Origin: CADEED01 sp036677145
Lineage (GTDB): Bacteria > Pseudomonadota > Gammaproteobacteria > Steroidobacterales > Steroidobacteraceae
Direction: 5' to 3'
DNA: 64,000 nucleotides
NCBI GenBank assembly: GCA_036677145.1
Contig: JAKFFF010000087.1
Location: 1-64,000 of the forward strand
The notes under the pieces are model-generated. The model saw only the letters and a program-made list of their open reading frames with translations, was not told the origin of the DNA and did no database searches. The translations under genes and the position numbers were made by a program. Below are positions 1 to 8,895 of this stretch, piece by piece (position 1 is the stretch's first letter; the number at the start of each line of letters is the position of its first letter).

Positions 1-1884
1 GGTGTCGGTGCCGGGCACCGGCGCGGTGGCGATCAGTTCGATGCGCGACCAGAAGCGGCGGGGTAGTTGGGACATCGCGGACTTGCCGTCACGGCGGCTG
101 AAGAAGCTGCCCCACAGGCCGCGCAGCGCCATCGGCACCACCGGCACCGCGCGGCGTTCGAGGATCTTCTCCACGCCTTTCTTGAATTCGTTCATCTCGC
201 CGTCGCGCGTGAGTTTGCCTTCCGGGAAGATGCACACGAGCTCGCCGTCGGCGAGTTCCGCGTCGATGCGTTCATAAGCTTTCCTCAGCGCATCGGGGTC
301 CTCGCGCGCGGGGGCGATCGGAATGGCGTGCGCGGTGCGGAAGATGAAGCCCAGCACGGGAATCTTGAAGATGCCGTGATCCATCACGAAACGCACCGGC
401 CGGCGCACGCTGCCGCCGATCACGAGTGCATCCACGAAGCTCACGTGATTGCAAACCAGCAGCGCGGGTCCGCGTTCCGGGATGTTTTCGAGCCCGCGCA
501 CCTTGATGCGGTACATCGTGTTCATCAGCACCCAGACGAGGAACCGCATCAGGAATTCGGGCACGAGCGTGTAGATATACGCCGCGACGAGGGCATTGAG
601 CACCGCCGCGAGAATGAACAGCTGCGGAATCGTCATGCCGAACGAGAGCCAGCCGATCGCGAGCAGCGACGCGAGCACCATGAACAGGGCATTGAGGATG
701 TTGTTGCAGGCGATGATCCGGGCGCGATGACTCTCGGCGCTGCGTTGCAGGACGAGCGCGTACAGCGGCACGATGAACAAACCCCCGAACGCGCCGATCA
801 ACGCGCAGTCGAGCACGATGTCCCACCCGCCGCCCGCGACGAACTGGGTCCACGTGACGATGGGAGTCCCCGCGGCCGGCAGACCCGTGCGTTCGAAGTA
901 CAGATCGATCAGGCACACGGTCATGCCGATCGAGCCCAGCGGCACCAGGCCGATCTCCACTTTGTGCCCCGACAATTTTTCGCAGGCCAGCGAGCCGAGC
1001 GCGGTGCCGATGGAGAATGCCGCGAGCAGCAGGGTGTACACCGATTTGTCGCCGCGCAGCACGTCGTGCGTGTACGCCGGGAGTTGCGCGAGGATCAGCG
1101 CGCCCACCAGCCAGAACCACGAGATGCCGAGCAACGACAGCATGATCGCGCGCGACTGGGCCGCGAATCGAACTACCTGCCAGGTCGCGGTCAAGGGATT
1201 GAAGTTGACCTTGAGCGTCGGATCCGTCGCCTCGGCGCGCGGAATGAAACGCGAGAATGCGTAGGTCGCGATCGCCACGAGCACCATGGCAACCGATGCC
1301 GCGATGTTCGCGTGGCTGGCGCCGCTGGCCGCGGCTTCCGCGGGTGAGACCGGCACGAGCAGGCCGCCGGTGATCGTGCCGATCAGGATCGCCAGAAAGG
1401 TGCCGGAGTCGACCAGTGCGTTGCCGCCGACGAGTTCGCTCTGGCGCAGGTGTTGCGGCATCAGCGAATACTTGAGCGGCCCGAATATCGTCGCGAGCAC
1501 GCCTAACAGGAACAGCAACGCGAGCAGCGATGGGATGTGTCCATGGTAGAGCGCGACGGCCGCCCCGAGCATCAGCACCACTTCCGCGAGGCGGGTCTGA
1601 CGGATCAGCCGGCTCTTTTCGTATTTGTCGGCGAGTTGACCGGCGATCGCCGAGAACAGGAAAAACGGCAGGATGAACAACCCCGGCGCGACGTTCGCGA
1701 GGATCCTGGAGTTTCCCGCGGCGACGGTCGTGCCGAACGTGATCGACACCACCAGCGCGTTGCGAAACAGATTGTCGTTGAACGCGCCGAAGAACTGCGT
1801 GAGGAAGAAGGGCAGGAAACGGCGGGTCTTGAGCAGCGCGAACTGCGACGCTTCCGCGCCGGGCACCTGTTCGGGCAGCGGCAT
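1..1884 (-). CDS. MFS transporter fused to PlsC acyltransferase (Aas/LplT-like), 3' end beyond window
   Basis: Reading leftward from an ATG at 1884, the frame stays open to the window edge (628 codons visible). Residues about 15-430 form a 12-helix MFS transporter of the lysophospholipid-transporter type, opening with a TQFFGAFNDNLF motif typical of LplT. A glycerophospholipid acyltransferase domain follows, with the catalytic H480-x4-D485 pair (NHVSFVD) and FPEG at 553-556. In the Aas family an AMP-binding acyl-ACP synthetase domain comes next; it would lie outside the window. Expected role: flipping and reacylating lysophospholipids at the inner membrane. The start overlaps the stop of the upstream TPR gene by one base (TGATG), suggesting translational coupling. 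The family assignment is firm; the missing third domain is inference. Confidence 0.85.
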   Translation of the reverse strand, partial: MPLPEQVPGAEASQFALLKTRRFLPFFLTQFFGAFNDNLFRNALVVSITFGTTVAAGNSRILANVAPGLFILPFFLFSAIAGQLADKYEKSRLIRQTRLAEVVLMLGAAVALYHGHIPSLLALLFLLGVLATIFGPLKYSLMPQHLRQSELVGGNALVDSGTFLAILIGTITGGLLVPVSPAEAAASGASHANIAASVAMVLVAIATYAFSRFIPRAEATDPTLKVNFNPLTATWQVVRFAAQSRAIMLSLLGISWFWLVGALILAQLPAYTHDVLRGDKSVYTLLLAAFSIGTALGSLACEKLSGHKVEIGLVPLGSIGMTVCLIDLYFERTGLPAAGTPIVTWTQFVAGGGWDIVLDCALIGAFGGLFIVPLYALVLQRSAESHRARIIACNNILNALFMVLASLLAIGWLSFGMTIPQLFILAAVLNALVAAYIYTLVPEFLMRFLVWVLMNTMYRIKVRGLENIPERGPALLVCNHVSFVDALVIGGSVRRPVRFVMDHGIFKIPVLGFIFRTAHAIPIAPAREDPDALRKAYERIDAELADGELVCIFPEGKLTRDGEMNEFKKGVEKILERRAVPVVPMALRGLWGSFFSRRDGKSAMSQLPRRFWSRIELIATAPVPGTDT

Positions 1885-2381
1885 CAGGCTTTTTTCGGCC
1901 TGCGCCGGTGTTCGCGGACGGATGCTGCGTGGTGTTCCGAGACCACCTCGCGGCTCTTGATCAGCGTGGGCGATGCCGGTGCGAGGGCGAGCCCGGCATT
2001 CACGTCCGTCATCGCGAGATCGAATTGCTTGAGGCCGACGAACACGGCGGCGCGGTTGTTATAGATGCGCCAGTTGGTCCGGTCGAGCTCGAGCGCGCGA
2101 TTGCAGTGAGGCAACGCCTCGTCATATTGCTTGAAGTGAACATGGGCCGCGCAGACGTTCGAGTGGGCGGCCGCGACGTCGGAGGCGGGCGCCGGCAGCT
2201 CCAGTCCGGCGAGCGTGAGCCGCAGTCCTTCGTCGAAACGCCCCGCTTCCATCGCGCGCGCGCCGTCCGCCAGGAGCTGGTTGGGCGCGCCGATGACAGT
2301 GTTGGATTGCGCCGCGGCCATGGCCGGAAAGATGGCCGGGGCGAGAACCAGCGCAGCCCATGGAGTGGCGAGGCGGTGCAT
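1884..2381 (-). CDS. Secreted TPR-repeat protein
   Basis: This 165-residue protein starts with a Sec signal peptide (hydrophobic stretch ending AMAAAQ near residue 25). Two to three tetratricopeptide repeats follow, visible as the A-x-E-x-G-R-F-D-E-G and A-L-P-H-C-N-R-A-L-E-L-D patterns between residues 40 and 140. The tail is basic. TPRs are protein-interaction scaffolds, and a periplasmic location is inferred from the signal. It lies directly upstream of, and one base overlapping, the MFS/acyltransferase gene, so the two are probably co-translated. The partner is not identifiable from sequence. Confidence 0.75.
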   Translation of the reverse strand: MHRLATPWAALVLAPAIFPAMAAAQSNTVIGAPNQLLADGARAMEAGRFDEGLRLTLAGLELPAPASDVAAAHSNVCAAHVHFKQYDEALPHCNRALELDRTNWRIYNNRAAVFVGLKQFDLAMTDVNAGLALAPASPTLIKSREVVSEHHAASVREHRRRPKKA

Positions 2382-2467
2382 GAACCCCTATATATCGCGC
2401 CGTCTGACAAACCGCCAGAACGGACCGCCGGGTTCCGCGACTCAAAAACCGCTACAGTCCGCAGACC

Positions 2468-2779
2468 GTGAATATGAAGCGCAAATTGCTCATCCTCGCC
2501 GCCCTGGCAACCCTCGCGGCCTGCACCACCTTCAAGTTCTGGACGGAATCCGATTCCAACCAGCAGGAGGGCACCATCGAAATCGCGTACGAATTCCGCC
2601 GCTTCGAGAACCCGCAGGTGGACGAACGCGCGGCCGCGTCGCTGGTGCGCGATCGCTGCGCGGACTGGGGTTTTCGCAACGGGGCCGCGCGCCAGGGTGA
2701 AGGGCGGACCTGCATCGATGGCACGGGCGACAACTGCAGCCGGTGGCGCGTCACGCGCGAATACCGCTGCGTTCGGTAG
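2468..2779 (+). CDS. YecR-like lipoprotein (copy 1)
   Basis: A 103-residue protein with a short basic n-region, a hydrophobic core and the lipobox LAAC, with the lipid-modified Cys near residue 19. The mature part carries a RCADWGF motif and a C-terminal CSRWRVTREYRC motif, a pattern I associate with YecR-like lipoproteins. A diverged copy lies at 10579-10926 with matching RCATWGY and CDLWKVTREYQC motifs. The four conserved cysteines of the mature region probably form disulfides in the periplasm. Function is unknown. Start chosen at the first ATG; an alternative is the ATG two codons later. Confidence 0.75.
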   Translation: MNMKRKLLILAALATLAACTTFKFWTESDSNQQEGTIEIAYEFRRFENPQVDERAAASLVRDRCADWGFRNGAARQGEGRTCIDGTGDNCSRWRVTREYRCVR

Positions 2780-2787
2780 AAGCCGCG

Positions 2788-3270
2788 CTACTTGGGCTGC
2801 GAGCCGGTCTGTTCCGGCGCGCGCGCCTGGAAGGTCGCGAGCGTCTTGCCGCCATCATCGAGCAGACGCAGTGTCTGGCCGCTGATTTCCCATTTGGCCA
2901 CGCGCGGGAAAATCGCGAGGAATTCGTTTTCGGTTTCCATGGCCGTTCCGGGACAGGCCATCTTCGTGCCGGCCATCTGATCGAACTTGAGCTGGCTGCC
3001 ATTGAGGGCGTAAGCGCCCATCATGCGGTTACATCCGGAGAAGCCCGCGACGCGCTGGTTGTCCGATTCCATCGTGAAATAGATCTCGCGCGCGCCCTGG
3101 GGCGTCGTGATCACCCGGTCGCCGATCTGTCCCAGCTTCCAGTAGGTGTCCACGAGCATCGCGCCCGACTGCATGGGTTTCTCCGCGGCGGTCTTCGACG
3201 CACACGCCGGCAGGATAGTTAGGAGGGCGCCGCTCACGAGAGCGGACAAAATCAGGATTCTGGTTTTCAT
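2788..3270 (-). CDS. META-domain (HslJ-like) lipoprotein
   Basis: A 160-residue protein with a signal peptide and a lipobox-like LPAC at residues 20-23. The rest matches the META domain of HslJ-like proteins: a leading W-K-L-x-x-I segment, the FSGCNRMMGAY signature, a MAGTKMACPG segment and a C-terminal L-x-L-L-D-D-G-G-K-T-L-A-T-F strand. META-domain proteins are envelope proteins of poorly defined role; HslJ is linked to novobiocin resistance in E. coli. It is probably anchored to an envelope membrane. It is convergent with the YecR-like gene, leaving eight bases between the stops. Confidence 0.8.
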   Translation of the reverse strand: MKTRILILSALVSGALLTILPACASKTAAEKPMQSGAMLVDTYWKLGQIGDRVITTPQGAREIYFTMESDNQRVAGFSGCNRMMGAYALNGSQLKFDQMAGTKMACPGTAMETENEFLAIFPRVAKWEISGQTLRLLDDGGKTLATFQARAPEQTGSQPK

Positions 3271-3319
3271 GGCGGGGAGCCTATACCCGCCGCGGGCGGT
3301 TTCGTATCGGCCGCCAGTC

Positions 3320-3907
3320 CTACATGGGCGGGGAATGCAGGCGGAATTCGGTCGCGATGGTGACGAGCAGCCAGAGGACGAAGAACGCGCCGGCGTCGAG
3401 GAAGGCCTTCCAGAACACCGCGGGGTTCACGTCGATGCGTTCGGGGAGTGCGGTGCGCCATGACGTGGGCCACCACTTGTTCGGAGTGGCAACTACGTAG
3501 GCATTGAACTCGGCCGGGAAAGCGCCCGCGAGGAATTTTTCTTCGCGCGCGGCGGCGGCGACGGCGAGCGCGAGGATCAACAGCACGACGATCGCGCACA
3601 GGAGCGTCGAGCGTGTCGTCAATCCCAGTCCCAGCGCGCCCAGCACGGACAACGAATACAGCGGATGGCGGCAGGCCGCGTACGGACCCGTGCGCACGAG
3701 CGTTGCGTCCTTGTGCCCGGCGATGAATGCCGAACACCAGATGCGGCCCATGCAGGCCAGGGCGATGCAGAGAAATCCAAAGATGCCCGCGGCGTAGTAC
3801 GGGATCGATCCGACGGGGCTTGGGCCCACGAATGCCGCGGCAACGATCAGCGCGAGGTAGATGGCGAACGTGGCGCGCAGGCGCGCAGTGCTGGCGGATT
3901 CGGTCAC
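3320..3907 (-). CDS. Isoprenylcysteine carboxyl methyltransferase (ICMT/PEMT)-family membrane protein
   Basis: A 195-residue integral membrane protein with about five hydrophobic helices. The middle carries the GPYAACRHPLYS signature of the ICMT/phospholipid methyltransferase superfamily (the R-H-P-x-Y core that binds S-adenosylmethionine), followed by an E-E-K-F motif that completes the cofactor pocket. Bacterial members are mostly uncharacterised and may methylate lipids or small isoprenoid-like substrates, so no substrate is proposed. Forty-nine bases separate its stop from the start of the META-domain gene on the same strand. Confidence 0.75.
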   Translation of the reverse strand: MTESASTARLRATFAIYLALIVAAAFVGPSPVGSIPYYAAGIFGFLCIALACMGRIWCSAFIAGHKDATLVRTGPYAACRHPLYSLSVLGALGLGLTTRSTLLCAIVVLLILALAVAAAAREEKFLAGAFPAEFNAYVVATPNKWWPTSWRTALPERIDVNPAVFWKAFLDAGAFFVLWLLVTIATEFRLHSPPM

Positions 3908-4034
3908 GAACCCATCTTAATACGCGGTAATAAAAAGGGCGGGGACGCGGTCTCCACTAATGACCGTCTTGAGTAGTGGCACATGCCACCCCACACTGGG
4001 TCGGCCCCCCGAACACCGAACAAGGAGTCCCCGC

Positions 4035-4667
4035 ATGGCCCTCCTCAGCAAGAAAACCGTCATTCCCGCGCAGGACCAGGCGCTGCCTGGCCGCAATACG
4101 CCGCTGCCGCTGTCGGGCAAACACTTCGTCAATGGCAGCAGCATCAAGCAGCCCGCGACCGGGGGTCTCGAGGAAGCCGTATTCGGGCTGGGCTGTTTCT
4201 GGGGCGCCGAACGCAAGTTCTGGCAGATCCCGGGCGTCGTCACGACGGCCGTGGGTTATGCGGGCGGCCACACGCCGAATGCGACCTACGAAGAGGTGTG
4301 TTCCGGCCGCACCGGTCACACCGAAGTCGTGCGCGTGATCTACGACCCGAACAAGGTGAGCTACGAGACGCTGCTCAAGGCGTTCTGGGAATCACACGAT
4401 CCGACGCAGGGCATGCGCCAGGGCGGCGACGTCGGCACGCAGTACCGCTCGGCTATCTACTGGACCACGGACGCGCAGAAGCAGGCGGCGGAGGACGGCA
4501 AGCGCCGTTACCAGGAGGCGTTGTCGAAGATGCATCGCGGGACGATTTCGACCGAGATTCGCGAGGCGCCGGAGTTCTATTACGCCGAGGAGTATCACCA
4601 GCAGTACCTGGCGAAGAACCCGAACGGGTACTGTGGGCTGGGCGGTTGCGGTGTGAAGTACGCCTGA
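4035..4667 (+). CDS. msrA: Peptide-methionine (S)-S-oxide reductase
   Basis: This enzyme reduces methionine-S-sulfoxide in proteins and free methionine. The 210-residue protein carries the catalytic GCFWG motif with nucleophilic C54. The family continues with GVVTTAVGYAGG, the DP-x-Q segment and a C-terminal NGYCGLGGCG stretch holding the resolving cysteines. The ATG at 4035 is preceded by AAGGAG at a good distance; the frame is open further upstream, but that extension lacks family similarity. The length matches E. coli MsrA. It converges on the DUF4184 gene with two bases between stops. Confidence 0.95.
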   Translation: MALLSKKTVIPAQDQALPGRNTPLPLSGKHFVNGSSIKQPATGGLEEAVFGLGCFWGAERKFWQIPGVVTTAVGYAGGHTPNATYEEVCSGRTGHTEVVRVIYDPNKVSYETLLKAFWESHDPTQGMRQGGDVGTQYRSAIYWTTDAQKQAAEDGKRRYQEALSKMHRGTISTEIREAPEFYYAEEYHQQYLAKNPNGYCGLGGCGVKYA

Positions 4668-4669
4668 AG

Positions 4670-5422
4670 CTATTGCGCTGGCCGCCGCATGGCGCGATTC
4701 ATCAGCACGGCAACCGCGATCCACGCCAGCGCCCAGCCGGTCATTCCGCCGATGGCGAGATGGAACAGTTCAGTTTCGAGGTGCCGGGTCGAATGCAACG
4801 CCGCATTCGCGAATGCCCAGAGGCATGACGTCGTGAACAACAATGCTGCCGCGCCGGCGCGCGTCAGCCGGGAAACGGCGGCGGGGTGAGTCCGTGGCAG
4901 CGGCTCGAGCCGCCACGCCCAGATGCCGAGTACCGCGAGTCCTGACAAGGTGCTCAGGTGCTGCAGTAGTTTGTACAGCGGCACTCCGTAACCGCCGACC
5001 TCGAACACGGTAGAGCGCATGAACGGCAAGGCGTCCGTCACGGGAGTGCCGCCATGTGTGAACGAGTCCCAGATCACGTGGGTTGCCGCGCCGAGGATCA
5101 CGGCGATCGACGCGCGCATCAGCAGGCCCGGGGTGAGGGGCTTTTCCGAGGGCGGGAAACGCGCGCGCCAGGCGTCGGGCAACAACGCCAACGTCGGGGT
5201 TTCCACGACGCGTACGAACAGCATCCACAACGCCAGGCCCGCGGGCCAGCAGAACCAGAACAGCGCCGGAAAATTGTGGACCATGAGACCCGTGTCCCAG
5301 GGAAGGAAGTAGAGAAAATCCGGCGACATGCTGCCGATCATCAGCGCCGCCAGCGGCAGACGGGTTTTGCCGCGGGCGTGCAGCGGGAGGACGGCTGCGG
5401 CGTGCGAAATCGTGAAGGGCAT
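4670..5422 (-). CDS. DUF4184-family integral membrane protein
   Basis: A 250-residue protein with six or so hydrophobic helices. It opens with MPFTISHAAAVLPL and the SPDF segment that mark DUF4184 proteins, and later shows a T-H-V-I-W-D-S-F-T-H motif whose His and Asp residues are family hallmarks and resemble those of membrane-bound metal hydrolases. The start was placed at the internal Met giving MPFTISHA rather than 14 codons upstream, because the family begins there. Function is unknown. Confidence 0.75.
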   Translation of the reverse strand: MPFTISHAAAVLPLHARGKTRLPLAALMIGSMSPDFLYFLPWDTGLMVHNFPALFWFCWPAGLALWMLFVRVVETPTLALLPDAWRARFPPSEKPLTPGLLMRASIAVILGAATHVIWDSFTHGGTPVTDALPFMRSTVFEVGGYGVPLYKLLQHLSTLSGLAVLGIWAWRLEPLPRTHPAAVSRLTRAGAAALLFTTSCLWAFANAALHSTRHLETELFHLAIGGMTGWALAWIAVAVLMNRAMRRPAQ

Positions 5423-5599
5423 GGTGGAGAAGTTACCGGCCGCGGGTCTGGAGATGGTGATCAATTGTGGCGGCTCGTAACCCGGGAACTTTCGTCAGTA
5501 CACAGGCTCGGCTTGCGGCCGATTCACGCGTGAGTTGAACTACAGTGCAGAACGGTGCGAGTAGCACCGCGTGATGGGACGGGGGTTGTGTTGAACAAT

Positions 5600-6520
5600 A
5601 TGTTTCGCGGGCTGGCCGCGTGTGGCCTGGTATGCGCATCGATTGGCGCGGTGCCGCACGAGGCGTCCGCGGCCGACAAGAAAATCCTGTTTCTGGCAGG
5701 CCCGCGCGATCACGGCGGCGGCGGCCGCCATGAATACGAACTCGATCTGCGCACGCTCGCCGAATCGTTCGACAAGGCGAATCTTCGCGATGTGCGCACG
5801 CAGGTCATCGTCGGCAGCCTGCCGCGCGACCTGACGCCGGTGCTGGGGGCGTCCGTCATCGTCATCAACTCGAGCTCCGATCGTTCGGAAAAGGAAACAC
5901 ACCCGCTGTTTCCGCCGAACCCGACCACCAATGGCCGCGGCTACGACGAGCAGACCACGGCATATCTCAAATCACTCGACGGCCTTATCAAGCAGCACAA
6001 CATCGGCGTCGTGATCCTCCACTACGCGAGCTGGGCCGAGAACTGGACCGCGCGCGACTACTACCTCAAGTGGACCGGCGGTCTGTGGGTGCAGATCGCC
6101 TCGAAGAATCCGGTCGACGACTGGTCGATGACCTTGCTGGACAAGACGCATCCGGTGCTGCGCGGCGTGCAGCCGTGGGAATACCGCGATGAAATCTTCA
6201 GCCGCTACTTCCTTCCGCCGAACGACAAGCGCCGCACGGACCTGATCCTCGCCACGCCGCGGGAGGACAAGCAGGGCATCGGCCCGCAGGTCGCCGCATG
6301 GGCGTACCAGCGCGATGACGGCGGCCGCGGCTTCGTGTTCGGCGGCCTCGATTTTCGCGACAACCTCGCGAAGGACAACTACCGCAAGTTTCTGCTGAAC
6401 GGCATCGCGTGGGCGGGGCAGATCGAAATCCCCAAGGGTGGCATCGAGACGCCGACCCCGGACGTCAGCAACGTGTCGCCGCGCTCCTTCCCGGCGGGAC
6501 CGCCTCCCAAGACCAACTAG
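5600..6520 (+). CDS. Secreted ThuA-like protein
   Basis: About 306 residues: a signal peptide ending near HEASAAD, then a ThuA-type fold. The family is recognised by the opening KKILFLAGPRDHGGGGRHEY segment, a LDGLIKQHNIGVVILHYA segment and D-K-T-H-P-V-L-R-G. ThuA domains are class-I-glutaminase-like folds linked to sugar metabolism, often beside secreted dehydrogenases. Only 13 bases separate it from the PQQ dehydrogenase downstream, so they form an operon. The start is uncertain: GTG at 5588, TTG at 5591 and ATG at 5600 are all in frame and upstream of the signal peptide core. Confidence 0.75.
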   Translation: MFRGLAACGLVCASIGAVPHEASAADKKILFLAGPRDHGGGGRHEYELDLRTLAESFDKANLRDVRTQVIVGSLPRDLTPVLGASVIVINSSSDRSEKETHPLFPPNPTTNGRGYDEQTTAYLKSLDGLIKQHNIGVVILHYASWAENWTARDYYLKWTGGLWVQIASKNPVDDWSMTLLDKTHPVLRGVQPWEYRDEIFSRYFLPPNDKRRTDLILATPREDKQGIGPQVAAWAYQRDDGGRGFVFGGLDFRDNLAKDNYRKFLLNGIAWAGQIEIPKGGIETPTPDVSNVSPRSFPAGPPPKTN

Positions 6521-6533
6521 ATAGCCCGCGAAG

Positions 6534-8798
6534 ATGACTTCCACCCGATCCCTTGTATGGGCCGTCGCGCTTGCGCTGGCGTTGTTGCTGACCCTGGTTG
6601 GAAAAGCCGGGGCATCGGAGTGGCCCGACTACGGCGGCACGCCCGACCAGTCGAAGTTCGTGAAGACACGCGACCTCACGAAGAAGAACATCTCGAAGCT
6701 CGCGGTGGCGTGGATCTACCCGACCGGCGACGAACGCGCGTACCAGTTCAACCCGGTCATCGTCGATGGCGTCATGTACGTGCTGGCGAAGAACAGCTCG
6801 CTGGTCGCGATCGACGTGAAAACCCGCAAGGAACTCTGGATCCACGCGAATCTGCGCGGCATCACGAATCGCGGCATCAACTACTGGCGCAGCAAGGACG
6901 GCAAGGACCGGCGGCTGTTGTTCGTGATGGACGATCTGCTGCAGGCGATCGACGCGCGCACGGGCAAGTCGATCGCGTCGTTCGGCAAGGATGGCGCGGT
7001 GGACATCCGCGAAGGCCTCGGGCGCGATCCGGCGACGATTCGCCGCGCCGCCTCGTCCACGCCGGGCCGCGTGTTCGAAAACCTCCTCATCCTGGGCAGC
7101 TCGCCGGGCGAAGGTTATTTTTCCGCACCGGGACACGTGCGGGCGTACGACGTGGTGACGGGCAAGCTGGCCTGGACCTTCCACACCATTCCGCAGCCGG
7201 GCGAGTTCGGCTACGACACCTGGCCCAAGGACGCGTACAAGTACGTGGGCGGCGCCAACGTCTGGGGCGAGATCACCGTCGACGAGAAACGCGGCATCGC
7301 CTATCTACCGGTCTCGTCGCCGACCTACGACTACTACGGCGCCGATCGCCACGGCCTGAACCTGTTCAGCGATTGCATCGTCGCGGTCGATGCCCGCACC
7401 GGCAAGCGGCTGTGGCATTTCCAGTTCGTGCATCACGACTTGTGGGACTACGACCCCACGGCCGCGCCGCAGCTCATCACGGTGCGCAAGGACGGCAAGA
7501 CCATCGACGCCGTGGCGCAGGCCACCAAGCAGGGTTTCGTGTTCGTGTTCGATCGCCTGACGGGCGTGCCCGTGTGGCCGATCGAAGAGCGTCCGGTGCC
7601 GCCGAGCGATGTTCCCGGCGAGAAGGCCTGGCCGACGCAGCCGTTCTCGACGCTGCCGCCGAGCGCGCGGCAGGTCGTCGAGCCGGACGATCTCACGCCG
7701 TTTTTCATCGGCGATGCCGAACGCGCCGCCTGGCGCGAACGCATCGGCAAGGCGCGCACCGGGTTGTTCAATCCGCCGGCGTTGGTCGAAAGCGCCGTGG
7801 TGCCCGGCGCCGTCGGTGGCACGAACTGGGGCAACACCGCCGCGAACCCGGGCGCGGGCGTCATCTATCTACTGAACCAGGACTTTCCTTCGTTCTACCG
7901 GCTGCAGGAGCTGACCGAAAGCACCGCGCCGCGCCTGCGCTTCGGCCCGCCGGATCCTGTCAGGGTCGAACGCGGCAAACACGCTTACGCGGAGTCCTGC
8001 GCGATGTGCCACGGCGCGGACCGCGCCGGCACGCCGGCGGGGCCTTCGCTGCTGTCCGTGGGCGGGCAGATCGGCGCTCCGCAATTCGGCCGAATCGTCA
8101 CGTACGGCAACGGCCGCATGCCTCCCTTGCCGCACGTCACCGAGCAGCAGATCGGCGACATCCTGGCCTTTCTCGGCGGCGCCGCGCGCATGCGCCGCCC
8201 CGGCGACATCCCCGTGCCAGACAAACCACCTGAAGGGCCGGTGGTGGCGCAGGGTGGCATCGCGCGCCCGCCGGCGCCCGCGGACCAGCCGCCCGTGCCC
8301 GCGCCGGATGCCTATCCAGCAGGCGTGGCCACGCCCGAAAAACGTTACTTCACCGACTACGGTCTCGGTCATCCCTATCTACTCGGCCCGCCGTGGTCGC
8401 AGATCATGGCGTATGACCTGAACAAGGGCATCATCAAGTGGCGCAAGCCGTTGGGCCAGGATCTCGATGCGGCCAAGGAGGGCGGCAAGGGTTCGGGCGT
8501 GCCGCGCGGTTCGCAGCGGCAGGGCATGATCGTGACGTCCACGGGTATTGTCTTTTCGACCGCGCGCGACGGCGTGTTCTACGCCTTCGATGCGGAGAAC
8601 GGCGAGGTGCTCTGGTCTTACAAGCTGCCGATGTCGACGGAAGGATTGCCGTCGTTCTACCAGGTGGATGGCAAGAGCTACATCGTCGTCAACGCGACCA
8701 CGCCGCAGACCTGGGGTCTGAATTCGCGCGAGGGCGGGATCGGATCGCCGGATCCGCCGGGGAAGGGCGGGTACGTGGTGTTCGCACTGGGACGCTGA
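6534..8798 (+). CDS. PQQ-dependent dehydrogenase with internal cytochrome c domain (quinohemoprotein)
   Basis: A 754-residue exported protein (signal peptide ending KAGASE). Residues about 30-450 carry repeated beta-propeller blades of the glucose/alcohol quinoprotein type, including H-H-D-L-W-D-Y-D and the blade W motifs. A cytochrome c domain is then inserted (C489-A-M-C-H493, heme c), with a likely Met ligand in the G-R-M-P-P segment. After a Pro-rich linker the last blades resume (WSQIMAYDLNKG, GMIVTSTGIVFSTARDG). It should oxidise a sugar or alcohol in the periplasm, passing electrons from PQQ to its own heme. The substrate cannot be read from sequence. It is operonic with the upstream ThuA-like gene. 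Confidence 0.85.
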   Translation: MTSTRSLVWAVALALALLLTLVGKAGASEWPDYGGTPDQSKFVKTRDLTKKNISKLAVAWIYPTGDERAYQFNPVIVDGVMYVLAKNSSLVAIDVKTRKELWIHANLRGITNRGINYWRSKDGKDRRLLFVMDDLLQAIDARTGKSIASFGKDGAVDIREGLGRDPATIRRAASSTPGRVFENLLILGSSPGEGYFSAPGHVRAYDVVTGKLAWTFHTIPQPGEFGYDTWPKDAYKYVGGANVWGEITVDEKRGIAYLPVSSPTYDYYGADRHGLNLFSDCIVAVDARTGKRLWHFQFVHHDLWDYDPTAAPQLITVRKDGKTIDAVAQATKQGFVFVFDRLTGVPVWPIEERPVPPSDVPGEKAWPTQPFSTLPPSARQVVEPDDLTPFFIGDAERAAWRERIGKARTGLFNPPALVESAVVPGAVGGTNWGNTAANPGAGVIYLLNQDFPSFYRLQELTESTAPRLRFGPPDPVRVERGKHAYAESCAMCHGADRAGTPAGPSLLSVGGQIGAPQFGRIVTYGNGRMPPLPHVTEQQIGDILAFLGGAARMRRPGDIPVPDKPPEGPVVAQGGIARPPAPADQPPVPAPDAYPAGVATPEKRYFTDYGLGHPYLLGPPWSQIMAYDLNKGIIKWRKPLGQDLDAAKEGGKGSGVPRGSQRQGMIVTSTGIVFSTARDGVFYAFDAENGEVLWSYKLPMSTEGLPSFYQVDGKSYIVVNATTPQTWGLNSREGGIGSPDPPGKGGYVVFALGR

Positions 8799-8895
8799 TG
8801 CGCCGAACCGTGCCTGATTCGGGCACGAAATCTTCCCCGCCGCGCGTGCCAACGCGCGACACTGCGCCACCACACCAGTTTTCGGGGAGCCTTCC

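Noticed and set aside
67..1347. Long forward ORF of 426 codons
   Set aside because: It lies opposite the MFS/acyltransferase gene and its translation is His/Arg/Ala-rich shadow sequence without domain motifs.
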